Shown here piece by piece: positions 1 to 5,304 of a stretch of DNA of 8,718 nt (within the stretch, counting starts at the first letter, position 1; each line of letters begins with the position of its first letter). A program made the translations under genes and the position numbers. Where the stretch lies: the NCBI GenBank assembly GCA_024409165.1, contig JAKSUE010000044.1:1-8718 (forward strand). Reading direction: 5' to 3'. Below the pieces are notes generated by a model, which made no database searches, was not told the origin of the DNA, and was given only the letters and a program-made list of their open reading frames with translations. The DNA comes from an archaeon (GTDB lineage: Archaea > Methanobacteriota > Methanobacteria > Methanobacteriales > Methanobacteriaceae).

Positions 1-127
1 ATGTTCCAGAGTTCTTTTTATTTTGACAAATAACTATTCTTTTATCTTTACATCCAGATTCTTCTATTAAATCCCATATAAATTCTAATCTAGTTATTTC
101 ATTTCTTAAAGTCTCTTCTAAATCCAT
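1..127 (-). CDS. 5' part of an unidentified small protein gene, cut by the window edge
   Basis: An open frame starts at an ATG (bases 127-125) and runs 42 codons to the left edge without a stop. It begins MDLEETLRNEITRLEF. The N-terminus is charged and looks helical, with many Glu, Arg and Leu, followed by a Lys-rich stretch (GCKDKRIVICQNKKNS). The start lies one base after the stop of the 34-aa membrane peptide, so the two are almost certainly co-transcribed and perhaps translationally coupled. Codon use is A/T-rich like the rest of the leftward block, and no in-frame TAG is seen in the visible part. I do not recognise the protein, and its real length and C-terminus are outside the window. 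Confidence 0.6.
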   Translation of the reverse strand, partial: MDLEETLRNEITRLEFIWDLIEESGCKDKRIVICQNKKNSGT

Positions 128-128
128 A

Positions 129-233
129 TTAAGCAAGAGTAACAAATAATATTATTAATCCAAAGACTAAAGCAAATATTCCAAAAGTAATAAGAGCAGT
201 TGCCCAAGTAGGTAATTTTTTAAACCAAGTCAT
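129..233 (-). CDS. 34-aa single-pass membrane peptide
   Basis: The frame runs from ATG at 233 to TAA at 131-129. The peptide starts MTWFKKLPTWATALITFG and has a short basic N-terminus (KK at 5-6). One continuous hydrophobic stretch from about residue 10 to 34 is long enough for a single transmembrane helix. Its first 14 bases overlap the end of the upstream 119-aa gene and its stop is one base before the next start, the packing expected of a real operon member. Small one-helix proteins of this kind in phages can be membrane effectors, holin-like or superinfection-related, but nothing in the sequence decides between these. Existence is supported by the overlaps and the hydrophobic profile. Confidence 0.6.
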   Translation of the reverse strand: MTWFKKLPTWATALITFGIFALVFGLIILFVTLA

Positions 234-579
234 AGTACCATTTAATGTATTTTTCATAACTATCTGTTAATATATAATCTTCTTTAATATTATCTGGAAT
301 ATTTTCATCTTTTCTAAGCAATATACAATATTTAAAAGGATTTTTTACTCCTAAATATTTAATACCGAATTTTTTATTATATTCCACGCTTCCAAAAGGT
401 GGATCTAATTTAGGTTTTTCTTTTTTTCCTAAGTATCTATTATATAATTCATTTATCTTAGAAGCATCTTCTGATTCTTCTAGAATTTCGTATTGTCTAG
501 TTTCTTTAGGTAATTTTTTATCTAAATTAGGAACTTTAACAATTTCTCCATTATCATATTTTAATATTCCAAATCGCAT
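220..579 (-). CDS. Hypothetical protein, 119 aa
   Basis: The ORF starts at ATG 579 and stops at TAA (222-220). It is Lys-, Glu- and Tyr-rich, begins MRFGILKYDNGEIVKVPNLD and has no membrane segment, signal peptide or cysteine motif that I recognise. The middle (about residues 52-64, with KKEKPKLDPP) looks like a basic linker between two mixed helix/strand halves. The start is 16 nt after the discriminator base of the suppressor tRNA, so its 5' leader is created when the tRNA is processed out of the transcript. It overlaps the following membrane peptide by 14 nt. No in-frame TAG is used. Function unknown. Confidence 0.75.
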   Translation of the reverse strand: MRFGILKYDNGEIVKVPNLDKKLPKETRQYEILEESEDASKINELYNRYLGKKEKPKLDPPFGSVEYNKKFGIKYLGVKNPFKYCILLRKDENIPDNIKEDYILTDSYEKYIKWYYDLV

Positions 580-595
580 AATTTATAAAATAAAG

Positions 596-905
596 TTGTC
601 CCGCTCAGATTCGAACTGAGACCAATCGAGTTCTTACTACATTTACTTTTATATAAACTACCTTATTAATAATTAACTTAGGTATTGTAGTCTGGACTAT
701 TTCATTATCCTTTATTATAAGGATACTTCCTATATAAGTCTCTACGCCATTTATAAATATTTCTATTTACTTTAGTAAGCCATCACCAAAGTTATTATTT
801 CTAATAACGAGGCTTCTGTTTATTAGGGAAGTTTTCACATATACATTACTGTATAAGGCTCCTATTGAAAGAGTCGATTCCGCTGCCAATTACGCTCACA
901 GGACA
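596..905 (-). tRNA. Amber-suppressor tRNA (anticodon CUA), split by a group I intron
   Basis: Reading the minus strand, the 5' half is 905-870 and the 3' half 632-596. The acceptor TGTCCTG (905-899) pairs with CGGGACA (603-597) over 7 bp with one T·G; the discriminator is A596. The T arm CTCAG-TTCGAAT-CTGAG (620-604) is perfect. The anticodon stem ATCGA (878-874) pairs fully with TCGAT (629-625). The conserved GG of the D loop is at 887-886, but the D stem is weak (two canonical pairs). A seven-base loop forms only by joining CTCT (873-870) to AAC (632-630), giving anticodon C-U-A, which reads UAG. The U1-A72 and G2-C71 ends resemble glutamine tRNAs, so glutamine charging is likely (family knowledge). 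No CCA is encoded. It sits 7 nt after one stop codon and 16 nt before the next start, so it must be cut out of an mRNA. Confidence 0.9.
633..869 (-). ncRNA. Group I self-splicing intron within the suppressor tRNA, 237 nt, no ORF
   Basis: The core can be assembled by eye on the minus strand. P1: exon CTCT (873-870) pairs with intron GGAG (862-859), with the expected U·G at the 5' splice site (T870·G862). P3: ACTTCC (832-827) with GGAAGT (730-725). P4: AAGCC (815-811) with GGCTT (781-777). P5: a 7-bp hairpin capped by GAAA (808-791). P6: a 6-bp hairpin, also capped by GAAA (769-754). P7: the R-type strand GTAGAGACTT (745-736) pairs through GACT with the S-type strand ATAGTCC (700-694). P8: a perfect 7-bp hairpin (725-706). 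The intron ends in the obligatory G (complement of 633). No homing endonuclease is encoded, so it is not mobile by itself. It interrupts the anticodon between positions 35 and 36. Confidence 0.9.
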
Positions 906-912
906 ATGATAT

Positions 913-1482
913 TTATTTCAATTCTAATTTAACTTTATTGTTTCTAATATATAAAGAATAACTATTAAAATTATTAAATAAATAGTCTTCAACTAAATCA
1001 ATAATCTCTTCTGGTAATTCCATTTCTCCAGATAAAGATAATTGATTAATAAAACTTATAGCTAAATCATTCTTGTAAGCCTCTACAACTTCAGGAAGTT
1101 CTGGTTTTTCTTTTTCTATAAATAAAGCAGATAAGTTATCAGCACATAATAAAGAATCAATATAATTAATTAATTCTCCCCAATAAGAATTATTTTTAAA
1201 ATAATCCGTTAGAATTTCTTTAACATAATCTAATTCTAAAACATTAGGTTCGTCTTTCTCTATTTTATCAAAATCTTCTTCAATAGAAAGAGGTTTAACT
1301 TTTTCAGCTTCTACTTTATAAGTAGTTTTATTAGTTCCAGCTGCTGTAATTATATTTTCAAGCACTTTTAATTCTTGATCATACTTAAATTTAAGCATTT
1401 CTGCAAATTTTGTTTTATCTAAAAAATAAGCAGTAACTAAATTTAAACAATTCATTAACAATTTTGCATTTTCATTTTCCAT
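913..1482 (-). CDS. Hypothetical acidic, helical protein, 189 aa
   Basis: The frame runs from ATG 1482 to TAA (915-913). The protein begins MENENAKLLMNCLNLVTAYF and is rich in Glu, Asp, Leu and Lys, with long predicted helical stretches. An acidic patch lies around residues 67-85 (EEDFDKIEKDEPNVLELDY) and another around 155-168. There is no membrane segment or catalytic motif that I recognise. Its start lies inside the last 11 bases of the preceding TAG-containing 55-codon frame, which suggests coupled translation. Its stop is 7 nt before the tRNA. No TAG occurs in frame, so it can be made before suppression is active. Function unknown; the acidic character would suit a nucleic-acid-mimic or adaptor role, which is only a guess. 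Confidence 0.75.
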   Translation of the reverse strand: MENENAKLLMNCLNLVTAYFLDKTKFAEMLKFKYDQELKVLENIITAAGTNKTTYKVEAEKVKPLSIEEDFDKIEKDEPNVLELDYVKEILTDYFKNNSYWGELINYIDSLLCADNLSALFIEKEKPELPEVVEAYKNDLAISFINQLSLSGEMELPEEIIDLVEDYLFNNFNSYSLYIRNNKVKLELK

Positions 1483-1639
1483 AGTAATAATTTATTAATT
1501 TATCAAACTCTTTAATCTAATCTTCTGGTTCCTTAATCTTATTTTTTAACTATTGCCAAGCTCTTAATAATTCCTATTGAATATTAAATGAAGTGAGTTG
1601 GTAAGTTAAATCTTCCTAATCATTTTCTATTTCTTTCAT
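1472..1639 (-). CDS. 55-aa protein readable only if TAG is sense (probably Gln)
   Basis: Starting at ATG 1639, the frame has TAG at codons 8, 22, 30 and 41 and no TAA or TGA until codon 56 (TGA, 1474-1472). With TAG as Gln it reads MKEIENDQEDLTYQLTSFNI followed by QQELLRAWQQLKNKIKEPED and QIKEFDKLINYYYGK, a soluble, amphipathic, helical sequence. Ordinary glutamine codons (CAA) are also used at 14, 21 and 29, so CAA-TAG pairs occur twice. The frame ends by overlapping the start of the 189-aa gene by 11 nt, the arrangement of a real operon gene. The suppressor tRNA that would decode it lies about 570 nt downstream in the same transcript direction. Standard-code gene finders would miss it. Function unknown. 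Confidence 0.75.
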
Positions 1640-1728
1640 GATTTAAATATACATTTAAAAATTTATTAAAAACAGTACTTTTAAATAAATAATTTTTTTT
1701 AAATTTATATTAATTTTATTTTTAAAAA
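1640..1728 (-). promoter_or_regulatory. 89-nt very AT-rich gap inside the leftward operon
   Basis: This is the only sizeable spacer in the leftward block, between the 46-aa gene and the TAG-containing 55-codon frame. It is almost pure A/T with T and A runs. I see no strong hairpin, no clear TAnnTTTG element and no SD sequence. An internal promoter or a weak terminator placed just before the recoded gene is plausible but not shown. Confidence 0.25.
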
Positions 1729-1869
1729 TTAATTTTCTTTATTAGCCCAATCAAATATTGCTAATAGATCATTATTTGAATTATATATTTTAGATCCTTT
1801 TATATAAAGATCTTCTTTAGCATTGTTAATAAAATGATAAAATTCGCGTAGTTTGGTAAATGTTTTCAT
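1729..1869 (-). CDS. Hypothetical protein, 46 aa
   Basis: The frame runs from ATG 1869 to TAA (1731-1729). The protein starts MKTFTKLREFYHFINNAKED and ends with WANKEN. Its start codon overlaps the helicase stop in an ATGA arrangement (1869-1866), a classic sign of coupled translation, which is the main reason to call it real despite its size. It is a soluble, mixed charged sequence with aromatic residues in the first helix and no motif that I recognise. Being coupled to the helicase suggests a replication accessory role, by context only. Confidence 0.65.
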   Translation of the reverse strand: MKTFTKLREFYHFINNAKEDLYIKGSKIYNSNNDLLAIFDWANKEN

Positions 1870-3620
1870 ATCCAGTCTTTAATAATTATAGTTTTTAATC
1901 TTTTATTATTAATAGTAGTAGTGCTTTCATAATATCTTATATACATTAGTAATTCTACAGCTTTAGCTGTTTTCTTAATTCCTAAAGAATTATACACATT
2001 TTGCAGATTATCTTTAATCATTACTTTTGTATAAGGAATTCCTATTTTAAATTTTTGTTTTAATACATTTAAAAAAGAAATAGTATGTTGTTTAGTAGTA
2101 GAGTCTATATAATCTATTATATTTTTCTCTATGTATTTACAAGTTTTGATCTTATTTTCTCCCACTTTATTATAATAATAAGGTATCTTAGGAAATTTTG
2201 AAGCTATTCTAACTAATTCATTTTTATTATTAGTTTTATATGCTTCTATATAAGCTTTCATTTCAGTTTGAAAGTTTCCTCTTTTTATTATATTATGAAA
2301 TACACCATTAAAAGACTGTCTAATCAAATCTCCAGATTCTAATAAAGTGGTATTATCTATAAGATTTACTAGTAATCCGTCAGATAATTGTTTTTCTAAA
2401 TTATGTTGCGATTTTCTATAAAATCTTTTTAATTGATTATCTACAAATTTATTATCTATTTTAACTAAATAAGAAGTTAATTCTCCTTTCCAGGTATTCA
2501 TAAACCTGTCTTTAACTGCAACACTATTATAATTAGCTAAATCTGATTTAGTATTAAATTCCATTTCTTCTTCTTCTTTATTAAATTCTTCTTCAGATTT
2601 AATTAACTTAAAATTATTATCGTAGATTAAATGAATTTCTTTTCTAAAAGGATTATTGTTATTTCTTAATCTTCCAGCTATTTGAGATAATTGATCATAC
2701 GGATTTAGTATAGTTTGTCTCTTTCTACTATTCATCATTACAACTACTATCGCGTTATCAGAATAAAAATCACAACCACAAAAAGCAGTAGAAGTACAGA
2801 ATGTAAATTTTTTAGATTTTTCACCCTTTAAAGGAATACGTCCATTAGAAAATTTTTTTCCTAATTTACTTATTAATTCATTATTTTCTTCTGTATCTGC
2901 TACTATGATATTTACATCTTTTGAAGATAATTTAGTTTCTTTAATTAAACTACATATAGTAGATACACTGTTTATAAAAAATATAACTTCATTAGAAACG
3001 TGATTATTTTGAATATAAGGATTTTGTAAATAATTATTAATTATATCAATTATTGCTAACTCTGGTTTAGCTGTTAAATGATGTTGAATTTTAATTTTAT
3101 CTGTGGGAATATCTAATATATAATAATCTTTATTTGCAAAATAAGATACTTGTTGTATTAGATCTTCATCTACAGTAGCGCTCATATAAGTAACATATTT
3201 ATAAGAATCAACTTCTTTTAAAAATTCCATATCTACAAATCCTTTAAAAGAAGAATCACTTAATAAAACTTGTAATTCATCTACTAGTACTCTAAATTCT
3301 GATTTATCAACGTTAATTTTTTTAAAAGAATCGAAGGTTGTTAATATTTTAGGAGTGGTTGTACAAGTAGATAAATAATAATCAATATCTGATTTAGTAA
3401 CACCGTTTTTAATTACTAAAGCGTTTGGGTATTGTTCTGCTTTATTTTCAATTAATTTTACTCTAGGAGAAGCAATAATATAAGGGTATTTACTTTCTAA
3501 AGCAAGAGTAGTTCCACCTATACCAGTAACTACTTTATTAAAAATTCCATTAGGTAATTCAAAATTAGGGATATCAGATAAATAATTTATATGTGAATAT
3601 TTTATTATTTTTTTATTCAT
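1866..3620 (-). CDS. SF2-type (DEAD-like) helicase with an atypical, Lys-less P-loop, 584 aa
   Basis: The frame starts at ATG 3620 and stops at TGA (1868-1866). Helicase motifs appear in order. A P-loop-like TGIGGTT is at residues 32-38, motif Ia-like IIASPRVKLIENK at 48-60, and Walker B DELQ at 114-117 after a hydrophobic strand. Motif III SAT is at 147-149. The second RecA domain begins near 211 (EVIFFINSVS), with a motif V-like stretch near 275-287 (CTSTAFCGCDFYS) and motif VI QIAGRLR at 313-319. The C-terminal 240 residues are Lys/Asn/Tyr-rich and unassigned. The protein probably unwinds DNA at phage replication origins or forks; similar helicases occur in large Bacteroidota phages. The oddity is Gly where the catalytic P-loop Lys normally sits. 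It is the first gene of the leftward operon, facing the divergence zone. Confidence 0.8.
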   Translation of the reverse strand: MNKKIIKYSHINYLSDIPNFELPNGIFNKVVTGIGGTTLALESKYPYIIASPRVKLIENKAEQYPNALVIKNGVTKSDIDYYLSTCTTTPKILTTFDSFKKINVDKSEFRVLVDELQVLLSDSSFKGFVDMEFLKEVDSYKYVTYMSATVDEDLIQQVSYFANKDYYILDIPTDKIKIQHHLTAKPELAIIDIINNYLQNPYIQNNHVSNEVIFFINSVSTICSLIKETKLSSKDVNIIVADTEENNELISKLGKKFSNGRIPLKGEKSKKFTFCTSTAFCGCDFYSDNAIVVVMMNSRKRQTILNPYDQLSQIAGRLRNNNNPFRKEIHLIYDNNFKLIKSEEEFNKEEEEMEFNTKSDLANYNSVAVKDRFMNTWKGELTSYLVKIDNKFVDNQLKRFYRKSQHNLEKQLSDGLLVNLIDNTTLLESGDLIRQSFNGVFHNIIKRGNFQTEMKAYIEAYKTNNKNELVRIASKFPKIPYYYNKVGENKIKTCKYIEKNIIDYIDSTTKQHTISFLNVLKQKFKIGIPYTKVMIKDNLQNVYNSLGIKKTAKAVELLMYIRYYESTTTINNKRLKTIIIKDWI

Positions 3621-3960
3621 TGTATTTTTTTTGTATATTTTTTTTATTTTTAAAGACGGAAATCCGAGTAAAAAAAATACAGTAAAATGAAAAAAAGTGC
3701 TCTACAGGTATATAGAGCGTGTATTTTTTTATTAACCGAATTTTTTGATTTTTAACATTTTTATCTGTTCTATATTAAATATAATTAAAACTTTTTATAT
3801 AAAAAAGCCGGAGAGATAAAATTGGATATAGAAAAATAAAGTGGAGATTAGTAGAGTATTTATTACTTTTTATAAAAAAAATATAAAAATAAAATTTTAA
3901 GATGCAATGCCCCCCCCTATGTTTAAATGAGAAGTGTTTTGAAAAATTGAGGAGTGGTGC
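3621..3960. promoter_or_regulatory. Divergent spacer: promoter region and possible replication origin
   Basis: About 340 nt of extremely A/T-rich DNA lie between the leftward helicase and the rightward block. I find no credible gene on either strand. It contains long T and A runs, a small inverted repeat CGGA-AA-TCCG (3657-3666), a two-way hairpin (3699-3718) and a C8 run (3910-3917). Promoters for both directions must lie here or just inside R1. ATTTTTTTATTAAC (3723-3736) recurs exactly upstream of the 221-aa gene (6374-6387) and may be a shared promoter part. A/T-rich DNA beside a helicase gene would also suit an origin. These roles are inferred. Confidence 0.45.
3691..3730. terminator. Two-way terminator-like hairpin
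   Basis: GCTCTA (3699-3704) pairs with TAGAGC (3713-3718) around an 8-nt loop. An A run precedes the stem and TGTATTTTTTT follows it, so an RNA from either strand would show a hairpin followed by U residues. It lies upstream of both blocks rather than after a gene, so it may insulate the divergent promoters. The stem is only 6 bp. Confidence 0.45.
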
Positions 3961-4330
3961 GAGGGAGAGAGTACCCAGCAACATGAGCCCCCATACTTCG
4001 TACGGGGAAAACCACACACCACGCTGCACTGCTGCGGCACATGATTAACTTTCTACACTTAATCATGCTCGTGCAAATGCTCACAGTCTCTTCGTGACTT
4101 TGCACCAGCAGTGCAACATAATGTGTGGTTTGCTGTATAAGCTGGTCGCTTATGCAGCATTCCCTGCGGCAGGTGGCATACATACGTGTCACTACCACGC
4201 TGTCGAATGCAACATGACATGTTGCAGGGAGAAACCGAGGTTAGCTACCCGATTCAACTCCCTTAAAGAGCTACGTCTACAGACGACCTTGTGAGAGAAG
4301 GCGGAGTCTTACGGTTCGAGTCCGTAGTAG
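3961..4330 (+). ncRNA. Structured RNA R1: multi-helix domain at the head of the rightward block
   Basis: The region is G/C-richer than its flanks and has no credible gene. Two perfect 10-bp long-range helices nest: 4009-4018 with 4122-4131, and TGCACTGCTG (4025-4034) with CAGCAGTGCA (4106-4115). Inside them are a perfect 9-bp hairpin (4040-4067) and a stem GTGCAAA/TTTGCAC (4071-4077 with 4099-4105), making a three-way junction. A 12-bp hairpin (4131-4159) with one T·G follows. TCCCTGC (4161-4167) then pairs with GCAGGGA (4224-4230), enclosing smaller stems. The T·G pairs favour transcription of the plus strand. Near the 3' end a 5-bp stem with loop TTCGAGT (4310-4326) looks like a tRNA T arm. 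I cannot assign a family. It could be a free ncRNA or a structured leader for the small genes that follow. Confidence 0.75.
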
Positions 4331-4339
4331 ATGACTATT

Positions 4340-4459
4340 ATGACTAAGGAAGAAGCCTTAGCCACGGCTGCCAAGTATGGCCTTACTTGGGAGGTAGCCG
4401 ATGCTATGAAGCATGGCTGCACTCCAGAGGAAGCCTTAGCTGAGTGGGACATACTATGA
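4340..4459 (+). CDS. Small acidic helical protein, 39 aa (42 aa if started at 4331)
   Basis: Two in-frame ATGs are possible, 4331 and 4340; the stop is TGA at 4457-4459. From the second start it reads MTKEEALATAAKYGLTWEVA and continues DAMKHGCTPEEALAEWDIL. It is Ala/Glu-rich with two amphipathic helices, resembling a tiny helical bundle (two similar halves around EEALA at residues 4-8 and 30-34). I prefer 4340 because 4331-4333 may pair in the 3' structure of R1. It is the first gene of the rightward block and its stop overlaps the next start. Codon use is G/C-richer than the leftward genes. Function unknown; small early phage proteins are often host-takeover factors. Confidence 0.6.
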   Translation: MTKEEALATAAKYGLTWEVADAMKHGCTPEEALAEWDIL

Positions 4460-4554
4460 TGCTCCACTGTCTAGAAGGAAAACTAGATCTGTGCTACGTA
4501 AACCCGTATAATAGTAGAAAAGACGTGATTGGCACTACAAGTAATAATTCTTAA
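4456..4554 (+). CDS. Tiny ORF, 32 aa, coupled to the preceding gene
   Basis: Two tandem ATGs at 4456 and 4459 overlap the TGA of the preceding ORF; the stop is TAA at 4552-4554. From 4459 it starts MLHCLEGKLDLCYVNPYNSR and ends with NNS. It contains two cysteines and aromatic residues and no motif. The overlap argues for reinitiation and for a real gene, but the length is close to chance. A short inverted repeat TCTAG/CTAGA lies inside it. Confidence 0.4.
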   Translation: MMLHCLEGKLDLCYVNPYNSRKDVIGTTSNNS

Positions 4555-4566
4555 TAAATATAAACC

Positions 4567-4689
4567 ATGAAACAACATGATTTAAGTCAAGTATCTAAGC
4601 TTGACTTAAAAGAAGCCAGTAGTACTCCAACTGCACAAGATATGGCCGAAGAACGAGCCATTAATTGTGCAGAAATGAAGTATGTGTAG
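4567..4689 (+). CDS. Small protein, 40 aa (44 aa if its TAG is read through)
   Basis: It starts at ATG 4567 after an A/T-rich leader (AATAAATATAAACC) typical of this phage, begins MKQHDLSQVSKLDLKEASST, and meets TAG at 4687-4689. If TAG is decoded, four more residues (Gln, Leu, Val, Thr) precede TAA at 4699-4701, still 11 nt before the next start. It is soluble with a Lys/Asp/Glu-rich N-terminal half and an acidic helical C-terminal half (DMAEERAINCAEM). Function unknown. Confidence 0.55.
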   Translation: MKQHDLSQVSKLDLKEASSTPTAQDMAEERAINCAEMKYV

Positions 4690-4712
4690 TTAGTAACTTA
4701 AAACAAAACAGT

Positions 4713-5069
4713 ATGAAATTTATAGGTTTAGAGGAATGTGGCTCTCAATATGTAGAGCCAGTTCGTATGAAGGACTTGGTGAAATCTAAGTCTTTTCATC
4801 AATTATCAGATTCTACATGGAGACTAGAACTTCATGTAGGTCACGACAACCAATCCTCCACGTTGATGGACTTTGTAGGTCCTACTAAAGAGGATTGTCT
4901 TAGACAATACGCCATATGGCGTTCTAATAGGGAAGGCAACAAGATAGTTCGTAAGGGTTACTCTTACAAACTCTTTCGAGCACCCGATGGAGTTGTAAGA
5001 TCTCTTGCACAATTCTATGAGGATTGGCTAGAGAGAAACAAACTCCATGGTCTTGGATTGAGTTTCTAA
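4713..5069 (+). CDS. Hypothetical protein, 118 aa
   Basis: I chose ATG 4713 over an upstream in-frame ATG at 4665. It follows AAAACAAAACAGT, the same kind of A-rich leader as its neighbours, and the upstream start would run through the end of the preceding gene. The protein begins MKFIGLEECGSQYVEPVRMK and has no membrane segment. The C-terminal half is basic and aromatic (KGYSYKLFRAPDG near 81-93), then a helix with FYEDWLERNK. It is followed after 10 nt by the membrane protein gene. Function unknown; probably early. Confidence 0.75.
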   Translation: MKFIGLEECGSQYVEPVRMKDLVKSKSFHQLSDSTWRLELHVGHDNQSSTLMDFVGPTKEDCLRQYAIWRSNREGNKIVRKGYSYKLFRAPDGVVRSLAQFYEDWLERNKLHGLGLSF

Positions 5070-5079
5070 ACAACACAAT

Positions 5080-5304
5080 ATGAAATCAGAAAAAGTAGAG
5101 AGGATCTGCATGCTAGGCATGTGGGTTCTTCTTGCTGTAGTATTCGCAGCAGGAGTTATAGTTGGTGGTTACCAACTTGTCCATCCTCTTGTTATAAGAG
5201 GTGCTTCGTTCTCAACACTAATAGTAGTGCTGGGAATTGTTATTCTAGGTGCTGTAGCATGCACCTGGATGCTAATCCAACTCTTTAAAGAGTTAAAGGA
5301 CTAG
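5080..5304 (+). CDS. Small membrane protein with two transmembrane helices, 74 aa
   Basis: It starts at ATG 5080 after AAACAACACAAT and stops at TAG (5302-5304). Residues about 11-31 and 46-68 are strongly hydrophobic, joined by a short loop with His and Arg (LVHPLVIRGAS), so it is a helical hairpin in the inner membrane. The N-terminus (MKSEKVER) and C-terminus (KELKD) are charged. The size and topology fit a holin or a small superinfection or defence protein, but the position among probable early genes argues against lysis. Its TAG stop is informative: if suppressed it would add 19 residues across the hairpin that starts 7 nt later, so here TAG looks like a true stop. Confidence 0.75.
   Translation: MKSEKVERICMLGMWVLLAVVFAAGVIVGGYQLVHPLVIRGASFSTLIVVLGIVILGAVACTWMLIQLFKELKD

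Noticed and set aside
3775..4294. Open frames over R1 on both strands (minus 3775-4029 and 3923-4198, plus 4094-4294)
   Set aside because: They overlap one another and the long perfect helices of R1, have unusual Cys/His-rich or low-complexity sequence, lack the A-rich leader and break the one-strand layout.
4245..4333. A normal full-length tRNA ending with the T-arm-like stem at 4310-4326
   Set aside because: No 5' acceptor strand complementary to 4327-4333 occurs at the distance needed for a type I or type II tRNA; only the D-armless version fits.
4824..5012. Minus-strand frame opposite the 118-aa gene
   Set aside because: It is the complement of a well-supported coding gene in a block that is otherwise entirely rightward.
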